Source: an uncultured Bacillaceae bacterium | GTDB taxonomy: Bacteria; Bacillota; Bacilli; Bacillales; Bacillaceae_L | Reading direction: 5' to 3' | DNA length: 64,000 nucleotides | NCBI GenBank assembly: GCA_947497585.1 | Contig: CANMHG010000006.1 | Location: 167,515-231,514 of the forward strand | Shown: positions 8,023 to 17,057 of the stretch, one piece after another | Position numbering within the stretch: the first letter of the stretch is position 1 | Layout of the letters: the number at the start of each line of letters is the position of its first letter | Position numbers and translations under genes: made by a program | Notes under the pieces: model-generated | What the model was told of the DNA's origin: nothing | Databases searched by the model: none | Seen by the model: only the letters and a program-made list of their open reading frames with translations

Positions 8023-9504
8023 TTAAGAATATTCTTTTACTATTGTTCTTGCCGCATAATATCCACTTAAACATGATGAAAGTGTTCCTGGCCCCGGAAA
8101 AACATGCTCCCCCACAATATAAAATTGAGGTAGCTTTGAACGCACTCCCCTAGGCTTACTAATTGCATTTTTTACAGTTAACGGAAATCCACCAACCCCT
8201 GATTTACCAATAAACTTCTCATAAGTTAACGGAGAACCAGCTTCGAAATATATTAGCTTTTCCTTCACAGGTATTACTTGTTCAACCTCATTAAGAATTT
8301 CACCTACTAGTTGTTCTTTAGCAAGCTTATATTCCTCTTTGGAGTAAGCATTCCATACACTTAGGTCTGTATGCACAGATATTGTCATGGCCACCTCATT
8401 ATCTACTGGATCACCATTCTTATCTTTCGCGTTGTGAAATGTAACATAAACTGGTCCATGTGCTTGATTTATAAGGGTAGAATGAGATAAGCTAGGAACA
8501 ATTTGATAAGCAAATGGAAGACTACTATCCTTTGGAAGATCCTTTTTAATCTCACCCGTTACAATCGCATCTAATCTAAATGCTCCCCAAGAGAATTCTC
8601 CATCATCTGTGTAACTTGTTTTAGGACCAAAAGATATGCCAGAATTATTAATTACTATATCAAAAAGAGAAGAGCACTTTTTACTTTCAATTCCCCATTT
8701 TTTCTGAATAGGATCATAGTTTACTTTCTGAACTGGTGATTTTAGTAGCACTCTGCCACCATGCTCCACCATTTTATCAGAAAGTGCTTTGCAAAGTTGC
8801 CCCATCCCATTTTCAAAAGTAAAGCTACCTTTTCTGTAAATAGATAGTGCAACACATGATGGTAAAAGGGCTGCTTCACTTACATCTGTTTGAACAGCAT
8901 CAATTAATTGAGCATCAAGGAAGTGAATGAAAGGTTCATATGAATCCAGATTATGTCGTTTTAGTAGATCCCTCACTGTCCGCCGAGCAAATCGCGCCAG
9001 ACGAAGTGCTGCATCAGGGTGTTTCACTAGAAACTTAGGCAACGTTCCTAAGTCATATAACCTTCTAATCGGCAAAGACACCTCAGATTCTGTTACTCCA
9101 AGAACATCCTGACTTAGCTGGTTAAGTTCCTCCCAAAATTTAATGACATCACTACTTCGGTCAGGAAAGGCTAGTTTTAGCTCTTTCTCCCAGCTTTCTT
9201 TTGACTTGTAGATGGAAACCTTACCACTCGGTAAAATAACATCCATCGGGTGAAGCATATCATTAACCGGTAGCTCTATTTGTAGTTCATTCACTATTTT
9301 TCTTAATACACCATTTTCTTCCAATCCAAAGGCAATGGTTGCTCCAGTAGGGAACATTCTACCTTTACGAATATACCAACCTGCCGAACCTCCAACTGTA
9401 GTAGCTTTTTCTAAAACAGTTACATCATAGCCAGCCTTTCCTAAATAGGCTCCGGCAGTTAACCCACCTATACCTGCTCCAATGATGCATATGGACTTTG
9501 TCAA
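8023..9504 (-). CDS. FAD-dependent oxidoreductase, phytoene desaturase (CrtN/CrtI)-like
   Basis: The 493-aa protein begins with the dinucleotide-binding motif IIGAGIGGLTAGAYLGKAG and a typical FAD motif VLEKATTVGGSAG, and ends with the GEHVFPGPGTLSSCLSGYYAA signature of the carotenoid desaturase/isomerase family (glycine-rich FAD-binding C-terminus). It probably desaturates, isomerises or oxidises a long isoprenoid, but no other carotenoid gene is in the window, so the substrate is open. The TTG at 9504, 6 nt behind AAAGGAGGG, is the likely start; the ATG at 9522 is part of the ribosome-binding site region. A promoter with an overlapping palindrome lies upstream. Confidence 0.78.
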   Translation of the reverse strand: MTKSICIIGAGIGGLTAGAYLGKAGYDVTVLEKATTVGGSAGWYIRKGRMFPTGATIAFGLEENGVLRKIVNELQIELPVNDMLHPMDVILPSGKVSIYKSKESWEKELKLAFPDRSSDVIKFWEELNQLSQDVLGVTESEVSLPIRRLYDLGTLPKFLVKHPDAALRLARFARRTVRDLLKRHNLDSYEPFIHFLDAQLIDAVQTDVSEAALLPSCVALSIYRKGSFTFENGMGQLCKALSDKMVEHGGRVLLKSPVQKVNYDPIQKKWGIESKKCSSLFDIVINNSGISFGPKTSYTDDGEFSWGAFRLDAIVTGEIKKDLPKDSSLPFAYQIVPSLSHSTLINQAHGPVYVTFHNAKDKNGDPVDNEVAMTISVHTDLSVWNAYSKEEYKLAKEQLVGEILNEVEQVIPVKEKLIYFEAGSPLTYEKFIGKSGVGGFPLTVKNAISKPRGVRSKLPQFYIVGEHVFPGPGTLSSCLSGYYAARTIVKEYS

Positions 9505-9570
9505 TGGTCTCCCTCCTTTCATGAGTTATATATATTCTTTTTAAGAAGATAAGCAGTTGATGTTTACTAT

Positions 9571-9634
9571 TTGTATAACTTATGTACAGAATATGTATAC
9601 ATATGTTATACAAATTTTACACTTATCCTGTCAA
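9571..9634 (-). promoter_or_regulatory. Promoter with overlapping palindromic operator for the FAD oxidoreductase
   Basis: On the minus strand TTGACA (9629-9634) and TATAAC (9605-9610) are 18 bp apart, a good sigma-A promoter. The -10 box lies in one arm of a perfect inverted repeat TTGTATAAC (9571-9579) / GTTATACAA (9605-9613) with a 25-base spacer, which itself contains the palindrome ATGTATACAT. The layout fits a repressor of the TetR or MarR type; the regulator is not identified. Confidence 0.65.
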
Positions 9635-9692
9635 CAAAAAACTTTTAATTCGAGATATCTTTTTGAAAAATAGTCATAACGTCACATAAATC

Positions 9693-9722
9693 CCACAAAA
9701 AAAGAGACCTGAAAGGCCTCTC
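9693..9722 (-). terminator. Rho-independent terminator of the EamA gene
   Basis: On the minus strand AGAGGCC (9721-9715) pairs with GGTCTCT (9709-9703) with one G-U pair, followed by a run of seven T. Confidence 0.85.
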
Positions 9723-9740
9723 TTGCTAGTAAAATATTAC

Positions 9741-10646
9741 TTATAGAGCATGTGAGCTTTTTTGTTTTAATTTTGACTTTTTATTGGCTAGGTATACTCC
9801 CAAGAAAATCGTTGCCAAACCTAGCAGTAAGTTACTTGTAATGGGTTCTCCAAGTAATATATTTCCCCATAATAGTGCTGTAAGGGGGATTAAATAGGTG
9901 ACAGTACTAGCAAACTCAGCTCCTCCATCATTGATTAAGTAATAATAAAGTAAGTAAGCAATACCTGACCCTAAACACCCTAGACCGATGACTGATCCGA
10001 TAAAGACAAAATCTGCAGTTTCTATTATTCTCCCAAACGCTGCTATATCCGTAATAATTACACCGATTAATCCAACACACGCCCCCACGAGAAGAGAGAA
10101 TGTGGAAATAACCACCACATGAGTTTGTTTTAAGTATTTTCGTGTAAACTGAGTGGCAAAACCATAACAGGTTGCAGCAAGTAGCATTGTGCCAATTCCA
10201 ATAAACTGACTAGAAAATAACTCGTTCACATTAAAATTCATAAGAATTAAGATTCCTATAAACCCAAGTCCAATTCCTATCCACTGCATTTTATTGAGTA
10301 TAATAGAAAACACAAAAAATCCAATTAAGCCAGTTAGTATCGGTGTCAGTGCATTTAATACCGCTGCCGTATTACTAGTAATATTCGTTTGACTCAACGC
10401 GATAAGTCCCCATGGCAAACCCGCATTAACAATACCCACTGTTACTAGTGCTTTCCAAGGAAGAGGTCTTTGTATCTCCCTCTTTTTTATCTTAATGAAT
10501 AAAACGGGTAATAAAATCAATACACCTGCTATACAGCGCAAAAATACTGTACCCCAGACTCCCGCCGTACTAATTAACGTCTCGATAAATACAAACGATA
10601 AGCCCCATATTAAACTTAATAAAATTAATGCACCATATAATTTCAT
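9741..10646 (-). CDS. EamA/DMT-family transporter
   Basis: The 301-aa protein has about ten transmembrane segments in two EamA repeats of five (residues about 3-135 and 148-290), the usual size and shape of drug/metabolite transporters. The conserved Pro/Gly-rich end of repeat one (NTAAVLNALTPILTGLIGF) is present. Substrate is unknown; such proteins export metabolites or amino acids. It is monocistronic, with AGGAGTACAGG before the ATG and a terminator after the stop. Confidence 0.85.
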   Translation of the reverse strand: MKLYGALILLSLIWGLSFVFIETLISTAGVWGTVFLRCIAGVLILLPVLFIKIKKREIQRPLPWKALVTVGIVNAGLPWGLIALSQTNITSNTAAVLNALTPILTGLIGFFVFSIILNKMQWIGIGLGFIGILILMNFNVNELFSSQFIGIGTMLLAATCYGFATQFTRKYLKQTHVVVISTFSLLVGACVGLIGVIITDIAAFGRIIETADFVFIGSVIGLGCLGSGIAYLLYYYLINDGGAEFASTVTYLIPLTALLWGNILLGEPITSNLLLGLATIFLGVYLANKKSKLKQKSSHAL

Positions 10647-10775
10647 CCTGTACTCCTTGGTCTTACTATTAATCTAGTTTGTTTTCTATACTATATCAAA
10701 ATTCTAAATATAGACAATATAAAGGCATACCACGAAGTCGTCATATTTGTACCGGAATTTTATTATCAATTCTCA

Positions 10776-11801
10776 TTATGATAATTCCTTATCCCACTCT
10801 TCTCTCTTTATCACCCTTCCCTTATCAGAAGAAATGCGAGCCAACTCAATAAATCTTGCTACTTTAAGTGCTTCGTTTAAAGAAACAACCGGCTCTCTTC
10901 TTAACAACCCATCTGCAAGCAAGGAAAAGAAGTGGTCGTAACCTCCTGATTCAATCGCAACCTCTTTCTTATCTTCTCTATAAATTGTTCCAACCTCTTT
11001 ATCTTTTTCTTGATAAAAAGTACCTTCAATTAGTTGCGGTTCTTGTCTGTCTAATCCATACTTTACAAAACTACCTTTTACTCCATGCATTTCAAAACGA
11101 GGGTAGGCCGAATTAATAAAGGAGCTTGAGCGTAAATAGACTCTCTTTTCCCTATAATGGAACACGATGAAAAAACCATCATCGGTTTGACCGTTCTCTC
11201 GTTGAATCATTATCTCAGCATAAATTGCATCTGGTTCTCCGAATAAAACTAGTGCTTGATCGATTAGATGAGAACCTAAGTCGTATAGGATACCAGACCC
11301 CGCTCCTGGCTGTTCTCTCCAACGATTACGAATAACCGGTCTGAATCGATCAAACCTTGATTCAAGTACCTTCCAGTCTCCTAACGTTCCTTCTTTAAGT
11401 AGCTTTTTTATCGTTAGAAAGTCTCCGTCCCAGCGGCGGTTTTGATGTACTGAAATGACAGATTTGCTATTCTTAGTAAGTTTAATTAATTCTTCTCCTT
11501 CTTCAATTGTTAAAAACGCTGGTTTTTCGACAAGTACATCTTTTCCTGCCTGGATGCATTGTTTCAGCATATCGTAATGCATATCAGATGGTGTTGTAAT
11601 TATATATAACGTTGCCTCACTATGTGAAAGTGCCTCTTCTAATGAGGCATACACTGGCACATGTCCTATATCGCTATCTTCACTTGATGTCCCAGACCTC
11701 GAAACAACTCCAACCACTTCGTATTTATCAGATTGTACTAAATGCGGTAAATGAAACACCTTGGCAGCAAATCCATACCCAACAATCATCGTTTTTATCA
11801 C
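10776..11801 (-). CDS. Gfo/Idh/MocA-family oxidoreductase (YvaA/IolW-like)
   Basis: The 341-aa enzyme has an N-terminal Rossmann fold (VGYGFAAKVFHLPHL) and the family motif EKP (VLVEKPAFLT, residues about 92-101), followed by the C-terminal alpha/beta domain with GILYDLGSHLIDQAL, whose Asp and His are the expected catalytic residues. It resembles the YhhX/YvaA branch, which includes NADP-dependent scyllo-inositol dehydrogenase. It is the last gene of the sugar locus, 42 bp after the XylF-like binding-protein gene, so an NAD(P)-dependent oxidation of the imported sugar or polyol is plausible but unproven. GTG start behind AAAGGGAGGG. Confidence 0.8.
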   Translation of the reverse strand: MIKTMIVGYGFAAKVFHLPHLVQSDKYEVVGVVSRSGTSSEDSDIGHVPVYASLEEALSHSEATLYIITTPSDMHYDMLKQCIQAGKDVLVEKPAFLTIEEGEELIKLTKNSKSVISVHQNRRWDGDFLTIKKLLKEGTLGDWKVLESRFDRFRPVIRNRWREQPGAGSGILYDLGSHLIDQALVLFGEPDAIYAEIMIQRENGQTDDGFFIVFHYREKRVYLRSSSFINSAYPRFEMHGVKGSFVKYGLDRQEPQLIEGTFYQEKDKEVGTIYREDKKEVAIESGGYDHFFSLLADGLLRREPVVSLNEALKVARFIELARISSDKGRVIKREEWDKELS

Positions 11802-11843
11802 CTAAAGCCCTCCCTTTGACTAAAAAGCATCTCAAATAACAGA

Positions 11844-12923
11844 TCATTCTCCTTTATTTCTATAAACCTCTTCCCGTAAATGAAAACCATCCGCAATAAT
11901 GGTTTCATCCATGTTTTGTTGATCCACCGCAATTGGCCGAAGGAGAAGGGATGGTATATCTAGTTTTCCATTATTAATTGTTCTTTCCGTTATAATTGTT
12001 TCTCCCTTTGCCATTTTGATAGCAGCCTTTGCTGCTTCATATGCTAATGTCTTAATAGGTTTATAGATTGTCATTGTTTGTGTACCTTCAACAATTCGTT
12101 GAGTTGCAGCTAAGTCAGCATCTTGACCTGCAACAGGTATTTTCGCTGCAAGACCTTGTGCTACAAGTGCTTCAATAACTCCTCCAGCTGTTGCATCATT
12201 TGCAGCAATAACAGCATCTATCTCATTATTATTTATCTTCAAGGCCGCTTCCATATTGGCACGCGCACTGTCGGGGGCCCAATTTGCAGTCCATTGATCA
12301 TATACGATTTGTATGTCACCACTATCTATAAGTGGCTGGAGCACATTAAACACTCCTTTTTTAAGTAAATGAGCATTATTGTCTGTGTTGGCCCCACCGA
12401 TATATACATACTTCCCTTTTGGAACTAACTTTGTAATTGCCTGAGCTTGAAGCTCCCCAACTAACTCATTATCAAAAGAGATGTATAAATCAATGGATGA
12501 ATTTTTCACTAAACGGTCATATGATATTACTTTAATACCTGCAGTATGGGCTTTGTTAACAATTGTTGCTACAGCCTCTGCGTTATGTGGAACAATAACC
12601 AGTAAGTCTATCCCTTCACTTATTAATGTTTCTGCCTGTACAATTTGTAGAGCATCATCACCTTTTGCTTCCCGTATAACAACTTCGCCACCTAATGCCT
12701 CCACTGCTTCTTTAAATAAGTCTCTATCCTTTGGCCAACGTTCTTCTTCTAGCGTATCCATCGAAAAGCCAATTTTGATTTTCTCATCCAATTGGGAAAT
12801 CTGCTCTTTCTCCGGCTCTCTACTTTCTGTCATTTGCGGAGAATTTCCACCTTCGCACGCTGCTAGCATTAGTAAAACACAGAAAATACTTACCACTCCT
12901 ATAGTTCTTAGCTTTTTGACCAT
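11844..12923 (-). CDS. Sugar-binding lipoprotein, XylF-like
   Basis: The 359-aa protein starts with a lipoprotein signal (lipobox LAAC, Cys at about 23) and continues as a type I periplasmic-binding fold. It shares with E. coli XylF the pattern ERWPKDRDLF, VIVPHNAEAV, YDRL, YISFDNELVGELQAQA, DQWTANW, AANDATAGGVIEAL and GQDADLAATQRI. These positions line the pentose pocket, so D-xylose or a similar aldose is likely. It lies downstream of the YesN-like regulator gene and has no ABC subunits of its own, so it may feed the transporter at 17-21 kb. Confidence 0.82.
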   Translation of the reverse strand: MVKKLRTIGVVSIFCVLLMLAACEGGNSPQMTESREPEKEQISQLDEKIKIGFSMDTLEEERWPKDRDLFKEAVEALGGEVVIREAKGDDALQIVQAETLISEGIDLLVIVPHNAEAVATIVNKAHTAGIKVISYDRLVKNSSIDLYISFDNELVGELQAQAITKLVPKGKYVYIGGANTDNNAHLLKKGVFNVLQPLIDSGDIQIVYDQWTANWAPDSARANMEAALKINNNEIDAVIAANDATAGGVIEALVAQGLAAKIPVAGQDADLAATQRIVEGTQTMTIYKPIKTLAYEAAKAAIKMAKGETIITERTINNGKLDIPSLLLRPIAVDQQNMDETIIADGFHLREEVYRNKGE

Positions 12924-12958
12924 TCGTTCTCCCCCCTTCCTTCCATCTTGATATTAAT

Positions 12959-14500
12959 TTAGTCTTTTAAACCAAGCAGAGTTTTACGATATTCTCTAGG
13001 TGTTACATTACACATTTTTTTAAATACCTTGCTAAAGTAATTTGGCTCATGATAGCCAATTTCTAATGTAATTTCCTTAATACTTTTGTCTGGATCTGCC
13101 AGCATTTTCTTTGCTTTTTCTATACGGCACTCTGTTAAAAAGTCAATGTAATTTACCCCTAGTTTCTCCTTAAACATTTTACTGATATAAATTGGACTCA
13201 ATCCAACTTTATTACTAAGTGTTTCTAACGAAATATTCAGTTGTGAATTATCCATGATATATTGTTTAATTTGATGGATTGTATTCGCTTCCAAATTTTC
13301 ATAATGTATATCGTAAGATTTCTTTATTTCAATCAATAGATTTGTAGTTTCTGAGCGCAGTTGTCGGTAGTTTAGTGTCTGATAATTATAGATTGGGGTT
13401 GCTGTCTCGATTCCCAATTCACTCATAATTGACCAAATTGACCATAGTGCTTCTAATACTAATTGTTGTGCTTGTTGCATTTCAAAGCCTTCTATCTCGT
13501 ACGTTTGGATAAGTTGGCTTATACTTGACTTCAATTGATCCCACTGACCAAGGCGTACCTGATCAGAAAAATCTTTCTTTAAATATTTCACCTGCCTGAG
13601 ACTTTCTGTATCATTTAACATCGTAATATCTTGATAAAAACGATATTTTACAGGAAGAGTCGTATTGCTTGAAGCAATAATTGCTTCCTGATAGGATTGA
13701 CGAATTTCCTCTAAAGAGTTGCAATCATTTCCTATACCAATAAACCAACTAGATTTCTCTTCCATGTTGCTTATAGATAAAATATCTCTTGCTAGAGATA
13801 TGGCTTGTGCGCGATACGATTGATCTTTGTCTCGGAAAATAATAACCGGTAATTGCCCATCGTATAAGGCACCCATCCACCCGCTTTTCGTTTTCCTGAC
13901 CTTTTCTTTAATCCGGGTGTAAAGATGTTCCATTCCATTCGGTACAATTACATTCATGACAAATACTTCACCTGTAGAGCGAATATCAAGCATTTCCACG
14001 AGCATATTTAAATGAACTTCATGTACATGATCATAGAGTAATTGTGTAACAACATCTGTTTCAACGAGAGGTAACGTTCTTTGAAGCATTTCTCTTTGCA
14101 TATTGCTTTCTGTTTTCAAGTTCCTCTCATCTTCTATTTCCTTCAAAACCTTTCCTATGGTTGTTCTAATTTCACTTACTTTACTTGGTTTTAAAATATA
14201 ATCTTTAGCCCCAAGTTTTAAGGCAGATTGAACATAATTAAACGTATCAAAGGCTGTTACCATTATGAATTTAATTTGTGGATATACAACATGAATCCGT
14301 TCTACCGCTTCCAAACCATTCATCCCTGGCATTTGTATATCCATCAGAACTAAATCTGGTTTAAAGCTTGCTGCTAATTCTACTGCCATACTCCCGTTAT
14401 TTGCTTGTTCAACAATCAGATCTGGGAAAGCTCTATCTAAAATCGCTTTCATCCCTTCACGCTCTATTTGTTCATCATCCACAATTAAGAGCTTAATCAT
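12959..14500 (-). CDS. YesN-type response regulator (REC-AraC)
   Basis: The 513-aa protein has an N-terminal receiver domain with the phosphorylation Asp in DLVLMDIQMPGMNG (near residue 55) and the conserved Lys in YILKPSK, an intermediate region, and a C-terminal AraC-type double helix-turn-helix (about residues 408-510: ISLETLSNKVGLSPIYISKMF and IKEITLEIGYHEPNYFSKVF). Its start overlaps the kinase gene by 8 bp, so the two form a two-component pair. Such regulators activate neighbouring sugar-transport operons. Confidence 0.9.
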   Translation of the reverse strand: MIKLLIVDDEQIEREGMKAILDRAFPDLIVEQANNGSMAVELAASFKPDLVLMDIQMPGMNGLEAVERIHVVYPQIKFIMVTAFDTFNYVQSALKLGAKDYILKPSKVSEIRTTIGKVLKEIEDERNLKTESNMQREMLQRTLPLVETDVVTQLLYDHVHEVHLNMLVEMLDIRSTGEVFVMNVIVPNGMEHLYTRIKEKVRKTKSGWMGALYDGQLPVIIFRDKDQSYRAQAISLARDILSISNMEEKSSWFIGIGNDCNSLEEIRQSYQEAIIASSNTTLPVKYRFYQDITMLNDTESLRQVKYLKKDFSDQVRLGQWDQLKSSISQLIQTYEIEGFEMQQAQQLVLEALWSIWSIMSELGIETATPIYNYQTLNYRQLRSETTNLLIEIKKSYDIHYENLEANTIHQIKQYIMDNSQLNISLETLSNKVGLSPIYISKMFKEKLGVNYIDFLTECRIEKAKKMLADPDKSIKEITLEIGYHEPNYFSKVFKKMCNVTPREYRKTLLGLKD

Positions 14501-15932
14501 GTATCTCGCCCCTTTGTTTTGGAATTTTTAATAGTACGGACGTACCGGTACCTATTATACTTTCAATCGAAATGACGTCATCTTTCTCATAAAATATACG
14601 CAAACGCTTTACGACATTACTGAACCCTATTCCTGTTGAATGTCCTTCTGTTTTCACTTGACGCTCCAATAAGATTTGAGTAATTTTCTCCTCAGACATC
14701 CCCATCCCGTTATCCTGTATTTGAACAATAACATATTGATCCTTATCTATCACACGGATAGAAATGACACCCCCATCAACACTTGGCTCCACTGCGTGAA
14801 TAACAGCATTCTCGATAATTGGTTGTAGGGTGAGGGCAGGAATGGCTATATCTATGCATGAGTCATCGACTTCTAACTGTAGTTGAAGCCTATCTGTGAA
14901 ACGTGCCTTTTGGATTTCCATATATTGCTCCACAATCATCAACTCATCACGTAGCGTAACGGACCTATCTATTTGCTTTAAATTGTAACGCAACAAATCT
15001 GCAACACTTACGAGCAAATCACTAATTTCTTCAGAACCTTCTAAATACGCCTTTTTTGAAAGTGTATTAAGTGTATTAAACAAGAAATGCGGATTAATTT
15101 GACTTTGCAGACTACGAAAATGACTTTCCTGTAGTAAAATTTTATTCTGTTGCAACTCATTTTCTAACTTTGCCTTGTCCTTTATTTGTTGAATTAAGTT
15201 TGTAATATTCATACGCATATGATTAAAGGTTTTTGCAAGAAAGGCTATTTCATCATTGGTTTTAACTGTTATTTCTTTGTCAAATCTACCTTTTGATAAC
15301 TCACTAGCAGCCTCTGTTAGTTGTTGTACCGGCCTAGTTATACTTAATGAGAACCAATACGTAGCTAACAAGAGTAATAAAGAAGTTAATAGAACCATCC
15401 ATATCCCAAGCTTCAATAACTCAATCGATTGCTCCATAATCCCACGATAAAAAGGCTCTTGTGTCTTTAGCTCCATATCAATTAACGTAAGGGTCATATC
15501 GGATATATAGTTACCAATTCGTGTTGTTTCCGCAAGGTCCTTTACCGCTGCCTCTGAATCCCGCTCAAGTCCTATTAGTCGGTCTGTCGTTTCAATTAAA
15601 CTACCTAGTAAATTAATGTAATTTGATAATGCAAAATTGTTTACTTCATTTCTTACGTAGAATATTTCATACCTTGCCGATCCCATCACCTTTTTGCTAC
15701 TCTCTAATCTCTCTAAGTTTTCTGGTGTAGGTTGGATCATATAATTATTTAAATCTATAATTACTTGATTGCTAGACCTTGAAACCTCATTTAATACTAA
15801 GTAACGGTTTAACACTTCATTGTATTTTACTTGTGTTTTATAGTTGTAGATTGTTAGCGTAATCCATATTAGGGACATTATGACGATGACCACAGTTGTA
15901 AGTGTTAATATTTTTCTCTGAATACTAATCAT
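14493..15932 (-). CDS. LytS/YesM-type sensor histidine kinase
   Basis: The 479-aa membrane kinase has two transmembrane segments (about 7-27 and 175-197) around an extracellular helical domain, a HAMP linker (about 195-250), a His_kinase domain with the phosphoaccessible His in INPHFLFNTLN (near 282) and a HATPase domain with N box IENAVIHAVEPS and G box QDNGMGM. The upstream sugar-binding-like protein gene overlaps its start by 4 bp (ATGA), so stimulus detection is probably through that protein and not the kinase alone. Confidence 0.9.
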   Translation of the reverse strand: MISIQRKILTLTTVVIVIMSLIWITLTIYNYKTQVKYNEVLNRYLVLNEVSRSSNQVIIDLNNYMIQPTPENLERLESSKKVMGSARYEIFYVRNEVNNFALSNYINLLGSLIETTDRLIGLERDSEAAVKDLAETTRIGNYISDMTLTLIDMELKTQEPFYRGIMEQSIELLKLGIWMVLLTSLLLLLATYWFSLSITRPVQQLTEAASELSKGRFDKEITVKTNDEIAFLAKTFNHMRMNITNLIQQIKDKAKLENELQQNKILLQESHFRSLQSQINPHFLFNTLNTLSKKAYLEGSEEISDLLVSVADLLRYNLKQIDRSVTLRDELMIVEQYMEIQKARFTDRLQLQLEVDDSCIDIAIPALTLQPIIENAVIHAVEPSVDGGVISIRVIDKDQYVIVQIQDNGMGMSEEKITQILLERQVKTEGHSTGIGFSNVVKRLRIFYEKDDVISIESIIGTGTSVLLKIPKQRGEIHD

Positions 15933-16903
15933 GGCTGCCCGTCCTTCAATATTCTAATATTTGTAAAGTAGCCATCGATATCAAGGGGTACAGCCTCCCC
16001 ATTTAACCATTTAATCAGTTTTTCAACACTGAGTTCACCCATTTTTTCCGGGTCTTGCTCTATGATACCGTCTATTTTCCCTTCTTCTAGAAGTGGTAAT
16101 GATTCAGCTCCATCATCAAAAGTATAAATAAAAAAAGGTTCTACCTGGGATCTCTTCCCGATTTCCTGTACCATTGGACCAATCATATTCGCGTTTACAG
16201 CGATAAATGCATTTACATCCGGCATTTGATTCAACACGTCTCTCATCGAAGAGATGACTTGGTCTCTTGACTCGGTTGTTTCTGCTTGCAGCGTTATAAT
16301 ATCGGGGTATCTGTTTAATACTGCCTTGATCCCCTCTAATCTCTCTGTCTGGTAATACTCTTGCTGACTGTCATATAGAAGCACCACATTCCCTGTCTCT
16401 CCCATATCTTCTACTAGCTGTCTTGCAATTAATCCTCCAGCCCTAAACTGATTGGAGCCAACATAGCTTCTTCTAAGGCTTTCTTTCATTGGTACATCGT
16501 TTGCCACCGTAATAATCGGAATACCATTAAATGCCGCCTTTACTTTTGTCAGCTCTTTAAATTCATCTGTATCGAGCCCTTGTACAATAATTCCATCCAC
16601 TTTGGAATGGATAGCGAGTTCTAATTTACTTAAAAATTCTTGTGGATTATTACTATAGCTGCCCCATATTTCAAGGCTAGCTCCTTCTTTCTCTGCCTGT
16701 CTCAATGCACCGATGCCAACCTCATTCCAAAACGTAGTATCCATATCTCTTGTAATTAACACGAATCGGTATTGTGAGTCTGTTTGATTTTTTGCTTTTG
16801 GTAAGGATAGGTCATTGCTAAAGACAATGTTGGCGGATACGAAAATGAGATAACATAGGGAGACAAATACGATTATTATCAAGAAATACATATATTTTTT
16901 CAT
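15929..16903 (-). CDS. Membrane-anchored sugar-binding-like sensor protein (XylFII-like)
   Basis: The 324-aa protein is a type I periplasmic-binding fold (RYRFVLITRDMDTTFWN-type start, VDGIIVQGLDTDEF, GIPIITVANDVP, VGSNQFRAGGLIARQLV) behind a single uncleaved-looking N-terminal membrane helix (about 4-25) and no lipobox Cys. It is translationally coupled to the histidine kinase gene (4-bp overlap). The same arrangement is known for XylFII-LytS-YesN of Clostridium beijerinckii, where the binding protein reports xylose to the kinase. Here it is the likely ligand sensor; the ligand is inferred from the transporter next door. Confidence 0.82.
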   Translation of the reverse strand: MKKYMYFLIIIVFVSLCYLIFVSANIVFSNDLSLPKAKNQTDSQYRFVLITRDMDTTFWNEVGIGALRQAEKEGASLEIWGSYSNNPQEFLSKLELAIHSKVDGIIVQGLDTDEFKELTKVKAAFNGIPIITVANDVPMKESLRRSYVGSNQFRAGGLIARQLVEDMGETGNVVLLYDSQQEYYQTERLEGIKAVLNRYPDIITLQAETTESRDQVISSMRDVLNQMPDVNAFIAVNANMIGPMVQEIGKRSQVEPFFIYTFDDGAESLPLLEEGKIDGIIEQDPEKMGELSVEKLIKWLNGEAVPLDIDGYFTNIRILKDGQP

Positions 16904-17005
16904 CTATTTCTTCTCCCCTTTCACATTAGACTACTTATCTTTATTCTAATTTGATTCTATCAGCCTACCAATGAAACTTCACTAGATTAATATAGGTAAT
17001 TATGC

Positions 17006-17039
17006 AAAAAGGCTTTCCCAATTTATTTGGTAAAAGCCT
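17006..17039 (-). terminator. Rho-independent terminator after the ABC transporter genes
   Basis: On the minus strand an AGGCTTTTACC arm pairs with GGGAAAGCCT and is followed by TTTTT. It separates the transporter operon from the sensor operon. Confidence 0.8.
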
Positions 17040-17057
17040 GCTTGCAGTGCTCATAAT

